A stretch of DNA of 64,000 nt from Candolleomyces eurysporus (lineage: Eukaryota; Basidiomycota; Agaricomycetes; Agaricales; Psathyrellaceae), in contig JANBPK010001482.1 of assembly GCA_027579435.1 (NCBI GenBank), forward strand, positions 23,614 to 87,613, given 5' to 3'. This document shows positions 24,227 through 36,121 of the stretch, one piece after another. Each line of letters starts with the position of its first letter. Positions within the stretch are counted from its first letter, which is position 1. A program made the position numbers and the translations under genes. The notes beneath the pieces are model-generated. The model did not search any database. It had not been told where the DNA came from and saw only the letters and a program-made list of their open reading frames with translations.

Positions 24227-26388
24227 TCAACTATCCCATCGAAGATATGCAAGCAGTTCTTTACGTTGTGGAAGGTAAGAGTCTTCGTAGATTTTGGACT
24301 TCCAATAGTCCTCCACACGCCAAATCACCCGGATGAAGAGGTCCTGATGATCGGTCCATAGAGCTCTCAAAGCTTGGAGAACCCTCTCTGACCCCCAGCT
24401 CTGCGCGCTTACCGAGGTACATACTGCCCATAAATAGCAGCTTAATTCACCTCGAAACGCAGGACGTTCCAACGACAGGATGAACTCGAGATGGGGTGGG
24501 GTCGTGAGTAAGTAGATAAACGCTTCCTCGACGGATGATTTTATAAAAGCGACCCCTTGGTGAACCAGGGGGTTGGAGGCTGTTACCGGTTTAGAGCAAA
24601 AGAGTAGGTTATCAGGCCCTGGCATATAAAGGTCCATGGGGAATGGCCTAACCAGTGGCCATTGAGGCTCAAGTGAAAGTGCCTGGACGATGGAGGCCGT
24701 GAGATTCACTCGAAGGAATTTCGGAAGACATTCCAGATATTCCTCCTCGTTGATGGGCTTCCACACAGCCCAGAACCATGCCCAGTTCATCACAGCGAAG
24801 CGAATGTGGTCCTCGGGCTCGGACCCCCAAACAACGCTTTGCATAGTGATAGACGACATGCATTCAAGGCACCCCAACGATAATCGCTTATACCCCTGTT
24901 GGCGGTCAACTGAAAACTGCTGCGACAGCTGAGGGTTCTCCAGGAATTCCGCGAAGGAAGAGTGAACGAAGAAGTCTAGGGCTCTGGGATTGGGATCTTG
25001 GGCGTCATCTTCGCCATCCACTGGGCGTAATACGGCATGCAGCGCTCGAAGGACCTTCATTCCCCGCCCGGGAGCTCGACCTGAGATACGGTCCAACAGG
25101 CGAAGAGCAGCTGAGATGCTGGTGCGCTGGCTGAAGCACCATTCTGACGCCAGGATACCCTCGAGAACCTGGGTCAACAAGGTTCTGCAGCCGTCAGGGC
25201 ACGATCGCATGATTTGTCGGTAGAGCTCGTATAGTGAGGAGAAGGGCGTTGAGTGGACTATGCCTGTTGTGAACGGAGGTGCTTTGCTGATGATATCTTG
25301 CAAGCGCTGTCGCGGGTCGTCGTATGGATCATCGACGTGTCGAATGACTGTGGCAGCAAACAGCATGTGGCCTCGCGTCGTCCGAAACAGTGCTTGCATT
25401 TGTTCTTCACTCGGCCAGTCTTCGTGAGCTTCACCTGGCTCATAGTCTAGGGTTTTCGCGATGCGAGAGAACTCTGCCCTCAAGAGTTTCTCGACATCGT
25501 TCAAATGGTTCTCTGCCTTGTATAAATCCACAATCTCCACCAAGTCCTGGAATGATTTCGACTCGAAGTGACGTCTGATCCACGGTTCGGACCTGCTGAG
25601 AATGAGGAAGGACAGTGGGACACGGTGGGATTGAAGGGTGCGGAGAAGGTCGAGGACGCGAATCTGGACGTGCTCCCGATCCTCTGCGTATTTCTTCTCG
25701 ATACGGGATTCCGCGACCGAGTTTATGCATTCATCAAGACCGTCGATGACAACCAATCGGTTTGGCATGGCTTCGATCTGCAGAGACTTGAATGGTTCCA
25801 CTATCAGCTTTTCCAGCTGAACTTCGAGAGATCTATCGACAACCATTGGGTCGTGCTTGATCGCGTGTTCTATAAGGGGTCGAAGTTCGGGGATCGACAT
25901 GGCAAATTGATAAGCCAACGTAGCGACGAAATGTGACGGGTTATTGCGATTGGAGGATGTTCGCCAGAAGAAAATGGTAGCAGCTAGGGGGTTGAATTCC
26001 ACATCCGCATCTGCTTCGAGTTGATTCGAGACCGTTTGGGCAACAGTGGTCTTCCCGTACCCTGCGGGGGCATGAACCCACATGAACGGCTTTTTGGGTT
26101 GTTTCTTGTGACCGTACCAACCGATGATGAGGTCTAGGGCGACTTGGCGAGTCCCAGGATGGCAGGATGGTGGCGGAAAGCGTTCATCTGAGTTGTGCAT
26201 GGCACCAGTAGCACAGTGCTGGTGCAAATATTGGAGGGCTAGGAGAATTTTGGCATTGAGATTATGCAGGCTTGGAACAGCGAACTTCACGCACCATCGC
26301 ACACTGAGATGCTGTTGTGAAAAATCAAACTCCCGGTAGAGAAGTTCTTAGCGCCCTGGAAGTATGAAAAAACCGGGGACGAGGTCAT
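24227..26388 (-). CDS. STAND/NACHT NTPase (NLR-like), copy 2
   Basis: Paralogue of the gene at 17746, on the opposite strand. Exon 1 (26388-26295) encodes a 31-residue head, MTSSPVFSYFQGAKNFSTG then a LIFHNSISV strand; the 56-nt intron ends at 26239 and exon 2 runs from 26238. The intron is phase 1 and falls at the same place as in copy 1, just before ALQYLHQHCATGAMH. The core shows Walker A APAGYGKTTVAQT, FFWRTSSNRNNPSHF, Walker B RLVVIDGLDECI and LSFLILSRSEPWI, and the same repeat-free C-terminal region with HSSFAEFLENPQLSQQF and LGCLECMSSIT. Total 701 residues, against 691 in copy 1. No frame damage. The longer uninterrupted frame running up to 26302 uses intron sequence and is not the true start. 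Confidence 0.88.
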
Positions 26389-26603
26389 GGAGTTGGCGAC
26401 GGCTGATCGTTCGGTTCGACCATGAACAGCACCGAATTCAATCACATTGCGGCGGCTGTACTTTCGCACACCTTACATTGATATTGGCCCCGATGCCACC
26501 TCCCACAGCCAAATGAAGGCGTATCGGACATGCAATGCTTAGATTCAAGTTATCCCTTCCTATTGTACAGCTCGAAGCTGAAATCACTCCAACTTTGTCC
26601 ATT

Positions 26604-28367
26604 TCAGCCAACCGTTGAGAACTTGTATGTCGAACTCCACTCAAATGGCCTTTCGGGAGAGTCTACATCATATTTCAAGTTGTTAGCACGACTCATTATC
26701 GAGGACGACAGATTCGAAGGAGACTCACAAATCTGATCCACGTCCCACTCTGGTGTGTTGACAGCAGCGATATATCCTTCCTGTTCAACGGCAACAGCAG
26801 ACCAACGTCCGTACTTCTTTTCAGCACCACCGTGGTGCTTCTTCCTCACGGTGTTCATCCAATAGGAAGAATAGACTTGAACAGCGGGTTGGTTCGTTGA
26901 GATTTCAACTCTGAATTGACGGTAAGTTTCAAAATGATAGTATTAGGTCAAAGTGTGTGATGAATCGCCGGGAAACCAAGACTGGGAAAAACCACTCACC
27001 TAATTCCAGATTTATCACTCCAAAGGGACGTCCCAACCTTCTCCGACTCGTCTCTATCGTATACCCAAGCATTATCATATCCTTGACACCCTTCACCACA
27101 AAGTCCAACCGTCTTATCCCATCTCTCGCCAATCCTCCTCGCTTCTCTGAAATCAAAGGGTGTTCCTTGGACGTCGATAAACTTGCCAGTAGGTATAGCA
27201 TTACCGTCTACATCTATGACTCTTGACGCATCAACTTGGAGGTGGTGAGTGTCGAGAACAGTGTCGACGCCGGGGTCTTGGAAGGCATCGAGGTTCCTAT
27301 TATAATGCCCATAGTTATTTTTAGCTGAAGGTCATGAATAGAGCGTTTCGAGAAGGAATAGACGTGCCAGTAAATATGCTGCGTAACCATAATCGGCGTC
27401 TTCTCTGTCGCATTCGCTTTTACAACTGTTTTGAGGACTCCCCCATTCTCCACTGTATGAGTAGCATAAACTGTAACAGTCCCAGGCCAATTCTCGTGTC
27501 CCTCGTCCACATGCTTGTAGGTTACGCTCGTCCGAGACTTGCTTTCAATCGTCCAATTCCGTCGGTCCCAGCCTATAATGCCGCCGTGCAATGTGACCTT
27601 CAAACCCGTAAGTGTGATATTTCAGTGAGCAACAGTTAGCGTTTAATAGTGGTTCGGTAGCTTGCCTGGCCTAGTTCCGACCAATAAGCGTGTGAGCCTG
27701 CGGAAAAATATGAAGAAGGAAGCAGAAAAGACGTACCATCACGATCATTAGTAGGGATTTGCCAAACATTCGGAGCAGAAGGTTTAGGGTCCTTCGAAAT
27801 TGGGATTGAGAACCTGCCTGGATTTTCGGACGAACGGTGAGTACCATTCACCCCTAATTACACGCATAGTAACAACGTACCGTTTTTCAACCGATTAGCA
27901 TACCTCCCAACAATTGCATTGAACACAGGGTGGTCAGGGTCTGTCCAGAGTCTCTCCTGCGGTCCACAGTTCAGTATTGTATGAGAAATCAGGAAACAAG
28001 TTCAAGACGAAAATTTAGTGAAATTGAGGTGTGAACGAAGGAAGATTCTGCTCACAGGATCGTCGTAGCCTAGAACTATATCCCTCGCCTTTCCATGTTT
28101 ATCTTTGACCCAAAGCTCAGTAAGCGTCGCACCAATCGAAACAAACTTTGCTGTGATGGAGCCATCGGGAGCTTGGAGCTCCGTCACGTCGTATGGCTAA
28201 TTGTGCGCATGAAATATGTGCAACGTTCAGTCAAAGACAGGATAAGAGAAAGAAGGAAAGCTCACCCAATCCTCCCCCTTCGGAGGCGGCTGAGGAGGGC
28301 TCGTAGCGGAAGAAGTGATTCCGGCGAGGAAGCCGAATAAAGAGGTGACAATTGCTCTAAAGACCAT
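26604..28367 (-). CDS. Secreted aldose 1-epimerase, copy A
   Basis: Galactose mutarotase family: interconverts alpha and beta anomers of aldoses. Nine exons (28367-28266, 28196-28056, 27956-27881, 27817-27737, 27670-27666, 27597-27368, 27296-27000, 26910-26729, 26662-26604) give 390 residues. The N-terminus MVFRAIVTSLFGFLAGITSS is a signal peptide, so the enzyme is probably extracellular. Family landmarks: FNAIVGRYANRLKNG, VTLHGGIIGWDRR, the catalytic His in MVTQHIYW-NLDAF, CGEGCQGYDNAWVY, and a C-terminal Glu in VAVEQEGYIAAVN taken as the catalytic base. One coding exon is only 5 nt (27670-27666). The donors at 27665 and 27367 are GC rather than GT, whereas both other copies have GT there. 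Most diverged of the three copies. Confidence 0.88.
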
Positions 28368-30380
28368 CCTTCAATGTTCCCTTCACAGGCTGAAGCACTC
28401 AGGTTTGCTTTCAAAAAACCTTTGATGAGTACCTTCACGAAATAATCGACGAAGCAGTAGTCTGGCTACTTACGATTGAAATCGGTATACCAGTGGAAGA
28501 TACGGAGACGATGACGACGGGTCGACAACCACTATATGTAACACTAGGCCGACCCAGTAGCAAGGGTTGATTAAGTATTGCCGACCGCTTGATTCCAGGA
28601 ACTTGTCGTGCCACCGTCCAAGGAATCCATCCTCCTTATGTACATACCAAGCCGGTGATGGGTATTATTATGGGAGACGGATGCAGGCCAGAGACGACGA
28701 CGATGATCATGAGATATCCATATCCGTCAACCTGGAGAAACCTCGTTGCCATCATCCCGATATCCCTTCAGCTTCAACTCAGTTGACTTCCGCGCTAGTG
28801 GCTCTGGACTCGGCATTGCCACTCGGAGGATTTTAAGCTCCCTCAGGCTCAGTATATACTTAGATTATATACCTCGAGAGGGTCGAAATAGCGAGCAATA
28901 CGGACGGTCCAAAAGGTAGGTTGAGAAAAGAAGCATAAGAAGCTTCGAATGACCTTAAATTCCGGGAAATTGACGGTACTAAGCTTCAGTGTACGCACGC
29001 ATCTTCCTCAACGAATCCACTTCGTTATGTTATGGATGGAGACGGCCTTCCAGCGCTGAGACTCGAGAACTCAGGCCTCAGGCCTAGAGACTTGTTGGAG
29101 TCGTTCGGAAAATATTCGGTCTTATTCTGGAGAAGTGTCAAGTAGAGTTGTCCTCGGATCCAATTCGCGATTAGTATGTAGTCAATCGTCAATCGACATC
29201 AAGGCACTGAACCAGTACTGTGACGGGTCGGAGGCCGGTGGTCCACATGACCCCTGTAAGAGGAAGGAAATCGAAATGTCAATGAACACAGCCGGAACAT
29301 TCCAGCCTAATGAACCTGGGGTTGAACGCTGTCAGAGGAAAGTGACGTTCGAGTCTATATTTATATGATATACGATCACCCAACGCGTATAAACCGAATC
29401 ACCAGTACGGAAAATTCTGGGTCCCCCGCCGACGGACACCCCAGTTCCTTCCAAGCCCAAATTGGGAGAATATACACCGCAACGCCCTGGTCCGGATTGC
29501 ATAGCTACGCCACTGCTCCTTCTGCCGCTTCTAAAAAGAAAATAAATAGCTCTCCGTGAACTTACAGATTTGCATGATACAGCAAATCGGAATCATGTCG
29601 ATTCCCTCAATCACGCCCTTGGTCGAAGGGGTGTCATAAACGTAACCAACCACACCTATTTCTCCCAACCTAGCCGTTTTATCCCATCCTCTAGACCTTG
29701 TCTTGAATCTGCCCCGAGAAGTAGAATAGAAGGGACCAAAGTCATTTGCCAGGGACCTTTCGAGGCGTAAAGCGGGGTCGCCCCCAGTTGTTGCGTAGTG
29801 AAGACCATCCCGAGATGATAGCTGACGGACGCGTTTTAAACACAATTCCACTGGAAAATTCAAGGACTTGAAGTTCGACCAAGTGCTGAAGGCTGGATAA
29901 AGCTTACTCGTAGCTTGTTGCTTGGTCTGTAGGATCTACGAGGACGGTCAAGCTCGAGCTCCAAACCAACTCGTCTTGAACGCACTGGAAAGGGACGAAT
30001 AATTTTTGTGCAGATTCGCATGCGTACTTTCGCATGATTTACTATTGCCGGTGACGCCGTGAAGATGTTGGTGAGGGAGACTATTAAATTGAAGATGATT
30101 ATATTGAAGAGGGACACGGTCAATCGAGTTCGTCGCTGCGAATGTCATGATCAACGCGGCATTGTCATCGTTGGTTGTCGTTATATGAGAAGATCTATGC
30201 AACGAAAGGTTCAGTGCGTTACGGTCGTTTGACGTGAGCGGTTGTAGAAGAGCCGTGAGAGCTGGTCTCGGTGTCACTGGAAAAAGGAGGCATGTATATT
30301 ACAAAACGTTGTAAATTATCCTAACAGATGATCGCAGGTCGTATCCCAGCTGCATCAAATAGCTTATATGGAAGAACATC
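28368..30380. other. Mostly intergenic, with one uncertain minus-strand reading frame
   Basis: The minus-strand frame from about 29860 to 29560 has protein-like content (LCLKRVRQLSSRDGLHYAT, then RLGEIGVVGYVYDTPS) and could be an exon of an unrecognised gene, but I could not support a start or flanking exons. The rest shows nothing recognisable. Confidence 0.3.
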
Positions 30381-31705
30381 CTAGGCCAGGGACTTCTCAT
30401 CTAATCCATCACTTTTTGAGCCGGCCAAGTCAAGGTTGCTCCGCGTTCCAACCTCTACGATCCCGGCGGGAGAATACTGTCGTGATGAGAGAAATGCAGA
30501 TTCGGCTGTGCGTTGGTGGGCGAAGTTAATGGGATTGGAAACCGGTGAACCATCACTGTCCTCGGTTGACGGGAACCTCAACCAAGATCGACCAGTGGTA
30601 ACCCGGAAGATGATCATATGTGGAGACAAGGTCTACGGAGTTCAGTTAGTACTGGTAGCAAGAGCTTATGTTGGTTCTATCGAGGACTTACACAGAATGA
30701 ATAGAACAGACCACCGATGATACTATATGCTACTACGAGCGCCTGGGCTGCAGTTTGATTCTTCGGGAAGGGCGCTAATTGGAGTGCGGCTGTGATTGGA
30801 CCCAACAGGGTGAGTGGGACGGCAGATTCAACTAAGATGGCGACCACTCCTGTGTAAAGTCGGGTATCGTGGGACGGAAGCATTTGGGACAAGGTACGCC
30901 GAGCGCGGTAAAGGTGGAACGAGATGATCGCCGTTACAAGAACGTTGGTGCAGACTGTTAACATCTGTGTAACAGTAGGTAAGGGGTTGGTCGTTCGGTC
31001 CTTGTCGAGGTCTAGGGCGAGCTCGTCTACCATGAAGACGACTGGTGATCCAACCAAAGATGGTGAGCCGAGTCGCACTTGAGTGCTTCAAAAGCTTGGG
31101 ATGACATACCGAACGCGGACACAGAGGACAGTGCGGGGATAATTGCGACCCATCTGTTACTCGACAGGGCCATGTAGCATCGGTAGACCTGCAATCATCG
31201 GAATAGATGAGTACGATCTTGGCTACCTACTCAGTACGATGTGGACTTACCAGTAATGCATCCCCGACGAAAATACCCGCCGCCATCGTAATGGAAGTGA
31301 AGTACCGCAACCAGAAGGAGTTCATTTCAGTCACAATCTTATAGAAATCTACACCGGAGGTGGCTCGAAAAAGAATTTGGAAAACTGAAGCCATATCGGC
31401 TGACGCAGATATCGATGCGAGGAGCGTGAATACAAAGCTCAGCACAATGTATCTCCTTCGACCTTCTCTCAGCTCCTTTGGAGTTTCCAAGAAAACTGAA
31501 AGACCATATAGAGCCATGAATAGGTGGACACCTGCCAGCGGAGACCCATTAACTCTGATACCAGGAAGACGCAAGACAAATGGCACGAGAATTTTGAAAG
31601 TATGCACGTACCAATTCCAACCATGGTTATACAAAGGTTGGCATACAGACTGCGAGCACCAACGAGGGACAGCTGCTCGAACGCGTCATTCGAACTATCC
31701 GACAT
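30381..31705 (-). CDS. Multi-TM membrane protein of unknown function
   Basis: A basidiomycete-type seven-helix membrane protein, unlike the DUF6533 genes. The start at 31705 gives MSDSSNDAFEQLSLVGARS then LYANLCITMVGI. Hydrophobic segments follow in spliced exons: VHLFMALYGLSVFLE, YIVLSFVFTLLASISASAD, FTSITMAAGIFVGDALL, then WVAIIPALSSVSAF, TVCTNVLVTAIISFHLYRA, VVAILVESAVPLTLLG and VVAYSIIGGLFYSFC. A final exon encodes LSPHMIIFRVTTGRSW and a hydrophilic tail ending at 30381. Spacing fits about seven helices with an outward N-terminus. This class is often loosely annotated as receptor-like; no ligand or G-protein motif is visible, so I assign no role. Inner exon borders are approximate. Confidence 0.65.
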
Positions 31706-33683
31706 AGTTGAGGTACGTCGGGGGCTTTGGGGTTGGCGAGTCTGGGTCAAGGACCGGCAGCAACCCTTAAATGCTAGAAATCCTGTGTGCGCTAAGCTGT
31801 AACAGGAATGGTTTGAACGGAACCCTGATTCCCTATGCATCACAGTGAATAAATGCAGATCTTCATTTGTCGAACAGTCGCTTGTTCCGGTGTCAAGTAC
31901 TTCGGTTCATGAAATGATTGAATGGAGCGCGTTTATATTACCGTTAGCGACATTGTCGTTAACCAGAATTTTGGAAGGGTTTCTGTTAACCAGGCCAGAG
32001 TAGGCCTTCAAGCCTCTACGAATGCCATGGATAGCGCAATCTATACTGTTCGTGCGAGCATAGCACAAATTCAGGTCAGCTGAGCGCCGATAGCCAATGT
32101 TCTTTCAGATCCCATTTTCAGAGATATTGAACCTCCTGGCTGACGTGGCGCTTCAAGCGAAGGTCCGTTCCCTTTGAATTTCCTGCGCCGCTGCCGGGGA
32201 CTCCAGGAATAAAATGACGGATATGGAGAGCACGGTTAAAACTATGCAATGAAGGTCCGGGAAGGTTGATCATGATCAAATCCGAAACTGCCGGAGAGAG
32301 AACTACGAAGAAAGCTGCGCCTGTGCCAGGAACGCTGCTCGTACGCGATCAGGTCAAAGAAAGGGGGTTATACTCGCCCAAAGGAAACGAAACGAGACCA
32401 CAGACGTGCGACATCTGCACAGAGCAGAGTGCGAACGGAGCCGGTGGGCAACCGCTATCCATACTTTGTATCATTTCACTGGGCAGTGCTTCACTGCTGG
32501 CGAGTCTAGGCCAACATACGCGTGAATATGAACCTACGATTCCATCCACACCGATTCAGTTGACTAGGAAAGGGAACTAGCGCACCATTTGTAGGTCCAC
32601 GGATAATCATCAATTTGTCGTGTTCCCAGTTCTGTTAAGCACGAGCAGGGATCGTTTTATTTGGACGAAGGCAGGAGATAGGAAATGAAAGTCGGGAAGT
32701 GGTGCGTCAGTACTCACAAACGATTCGTAGACGGCATGGCGAGCGCAAAGCAAAAAATTCAGAGGTGCGAAACGTTGCCAGATGTAGGAAGCAGCGCAAT
32801 GGCAATACACGGGCTCGATGCCTGGGGAGCGGGTTTTGCTGGAACGGCGACCTGTACATCAAACATACCAAGTCATCCTAGACTTCATGATCCGGTCGTA
32901 CGAACAAGCCTAGTAAGCGCAGCACTGGCGAAGAGGACGAGAAGGGAAGAACTCACTAGGTGATTTCATAATGCATACCTAAATTCTGAAATATCCTTTA
33001 AAACCAAACCGCGGACCCGCTGCCGGTGAGTTTTACCGATTTACGTGTGGGTTATGCACCTACGTTCGAAATCGTAAGCATTCCAACTTGATTTGTTAAC
33101 AAGGAGAATAGGGAAATCAACTCACCATGTCTGGAACGGTTCAGCGGCCTGTCGTTCTTCAAAAGAATGGCACCTCACCCTAGGAATCTCGAGAGAGAAC
33201 ACTTTTTTGGACTGATAGCCGGAGGAACATCAGCCAGTCCGAGGAGACATTTCTTCCTTTGATGCAGGTCTGTCGAAGACTTCATATACAGCTAGACTCA
33301 ACGCGATCCTCTAGTAAGCTAGTTAGTAGGTCGAAGAGTAGTTCTGCTTGCCAGCGGCCTAGATAGAGGCAAACTAGGTAAGGCAACTTCAACTCGTGTA
33401 TACGGTGAGTTCGAAAAGAAGATTTGACAAATCAGTCATCGAGACTCACCTTGTAGTTGGTTGTTCTGGAAAAGCGTCGTTATTTTGGTTCCTCGCCTCA
33501 GAGTCACAATTCACGACTCAGAAGAATACCAATCAACTAATAGCATTCGATACCGCGTTCATTTGTACAAGGCTCCTACAGTAACATCTCTCGGTCAGCC
33601 TCATCTCAATGAAAAAGCGATGATTTTACACACTGGTTAATCTACGTTTCCCATCTTTGAGATGGCAGCGTCGAGCCCAAGGA
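31706..33683. other. Intergenic, no supported gene
   Basis: Short ORFs only (for example 32266-32580 on the plus strand, without family resemblance). Nothing repetitive recognised. Confidence 0.45.
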
Positions 33684-36121
33684 TTAATGCTCCCCAGTCT
33701 TGCCCTCCGGCTTCCTAGTTTTAAATAAACCCCTCTTCCTCACTTCTTCAATGATATTCATCATCTCTTGCTTCAAGGCGTCGTCGGTGCGTGTGCGTGT
33801 GCGGCCTGGAGGAATGGATTTGTCCAGTCAGTCAAATGCTCAGCGAGTTTCGAGGAGCTTAGAATGAGGGGAAAGCAAAAGAATAGTAGCATAAGGGATA
33901 AAGCAATCCGCAATGAACAAAGGAAAACGTGGAATCAAGCGAACGCAACGAAACCAAGCCAACCGCAAAGTAATCTCGCAGAAAGAATGACGAAGAAAGG
34001 AAAGGAAAAAAGGTGGAAGAGAGTGCGGAACGCAACGAAACAAAAGAAAAGAAACGAGAGAAACCTACCAACAACCCCCCAGTTCCGCGTACTCGGTATC
34101 CTCAACGTCTCACACTCAACCTTCCACCCACACACTCTACTCAACTTGGCCAACCAGATCCTATACACCGAGTACGAGCTCGAGGCGTTTGCATTGTCAC
34201 CTCCAAGGTTTAGGGAGGCGATGAAAACTTCCTCATTTTCCTCTTCCTCCTTGTCTTCCTGATCTTTCGCTTGGTTCTCCTTTCCCTCTTCTTCTTCTTC
34301 CTTGTCCTCGGTCCGTTCGTTAGATAGAGACGAATCGAACATCCTCCCCATCCCCTTCTCAAACTTCCTGTCAAACCCCCATGCACAACACGGTATCGAC
34401 AAGTACCCACTCGCATCCGTCAGAGTCGCTACGACGGGGACCCAAGGCGTGAGCTCGTCTGCGTGGTTTGCGATTATAAATGCATGGGGTTTGAATATCG
34501 ATGACGATGACGACGACGAGTCTGCGGCTTTGGAGCCGTCGGTGGAGCCAGAGGAGGAGGGGGAGTCGTTGGGACAGGACACGGGGAAGTCGTTGGAACG
34601 GGACGCGGGAGAGGCGTCCGGAGAGGATGCATCCTTGGAATCAGTAAAATCAAAGGAAGAGCATGGAGGAACCGGGGAAGCAGAGCCGGGTTGAGGTGAA
34701 GGCGAAGGAGACGCGGCTTCAGGTACAAGATCGAAAGGACTAAACGCGCACACCCTCAGAGCGTCTCTAGACGCCTGAGGATAGTGCTCCCACGAAGTCC
34801 TCGCTCGGAGGTCGATCCCTACGCCTTCGTAGCCTTCGGATACGAGGATATGTGTGAGGAGGCCGTTGCCGCATCTACGATCCAGACGAAGAGCCAAGTA
34901 CGAAGGGGAGAAGGAGGAGAGAGAGGTTGCGTTATCATCGATTGGATGTAAGAGGAAGACGGACGAACGAACGCACCCGAAATCGATAAATCCACCTGGG
35001 GGCCTCGGCCACCTCTTCCACGGCTCTGCGTCCCCCTCGCCATCGACGACGGGCGAGCCAGGGCTTGCATACGTATCCTTCCAAAGCAACATCAAGAACG
35101 TCGCGATCCCAATATCCTATCAGACAATCAGCGAATCGCTCCTGAAGGCCGAGATGAACACACGCGTACCTCGAAAACATGCTTATAAGGATCCGTAACC
35201 TCCTTCCAGCTGCCGACGAGCCCCTTGTGCCTCTCCCTCATGATCAAATACAGATCCTGGTACGCCTCCCGCTTGACCAGGCAATCGTGGATTACGCGTT
35301 TTTTTGTAGTTGCCTAGAGCGCCCCAGCCGTAGCGGTGCACGGTCTCGAGGAGCGCGAGGGAGGTACGGTGGAGGCGCGAGTTGAAGGAAGTTGGGGTAC
35401 CCGGGAGAGGGTGAGCGGATATTTGGAGCTTTGCATTGCTTTCTGTGCCTGGCGGAGGAGGAGAGGTGGTGGGAGTGGGAGTGGGATGAGGAGGTAGAGA
35501 GGAAGCAGAGGAAGACGGAGACGAGATGTACTCGAAGAGGATATGGTGCACCGCAGGGTGGTAATACGGTAACGTTCCTCCCGGTTCGACTATCGGCGTT
35601 AGAACCAGCGCTGTGGTCACCCCGTCCTCCCGCCCATCCTCTTCACCCTCCCCATCGTGAATAACAGGAGCGGCAGCAGCATAGAAAGTACAGTACTGCT
35701 CCAAGGCAGCGTCCCGACCAGGTCTCCTCGGCAAGAGTTTGCGGTGTATACACCTCACAGGCTTCGCCCCTCCCACAGCTCGTGGTACAGACGCAGGGAA
35801 GGCATCAGGAGCAGTCCACTCGGAGAGGACTTCGGAGCGCAGGATAAGAGTGGAGTTGTATTCGGGGTGGTGGACTAGGTTGAGTAAGGCGGTTTCGAAC
35901 TGATCTTATTTGATATAAACGGAGTCGATTAGTATTGGGGTGTATTGCGAAGACGCAGGAAGAGAGAAGGATGAGATGCGTACGACTTCGATTGGAGAAT
36001 CGGCCGAGCAGCGGACGAGCGGGATCCACTGGCTTTCCTCGTCCAGCTTCGGCTCGGGTGAGGAGGCAGACGGGTCTCCCAGGAATTCGGGTTCGAATTT
36101 CGGTTTAGGGGCCTGTGCCAT
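33684..36121 (-). CDS. TRM44: tRNA (uracil-2'-O)-methyltransferase TRM44
   Basis: AdoMet-dependent enzyme that methylates the 2'-OH of U44 in cytoplasmic tRNA-Ser (family knowledge). Five exons (36121-35984, 35899-35170, 35116-34977, 34874-34069, 33805-33684) give about 644 residues. Landmarks: HRYGWGALGNYKK, a VIHDCLVKREAYQDLYLIM stretch, MLLWKDTYASPG, FIDFGCGNGLL (AdoMet motif I, created across the 34976-34875 intron), HILVSEGYEGVGIDLRART and the FIIANHADELTPW-to-IPCCAWGFD block. A Ser/Pro- and Glu/Lys-rich insertion separates the two conserved halves. One problem: seven T residues at 35299-35305 (A7 in the mRNA) put GNYKK and VIHDC in different frames; six would be correct. That looks like a homopolymer sequencing error, but a real frameshift cannot be excluded. 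Confidence 0.87.

Noticed and set aside
26239..26302. Longer in-frame N-terminus for NACHT copy 2 (beginning near 26302)
   Set aside because: This stretch has a clean GT-AG intron whose position and phase match copy 1; splicing links the core to the 26388 exon.
34302..34694. Acidic plus-strand ORF
   Set aside because: Antisense to the Ser/Pro- and Glu-rich insertion of TRM44.
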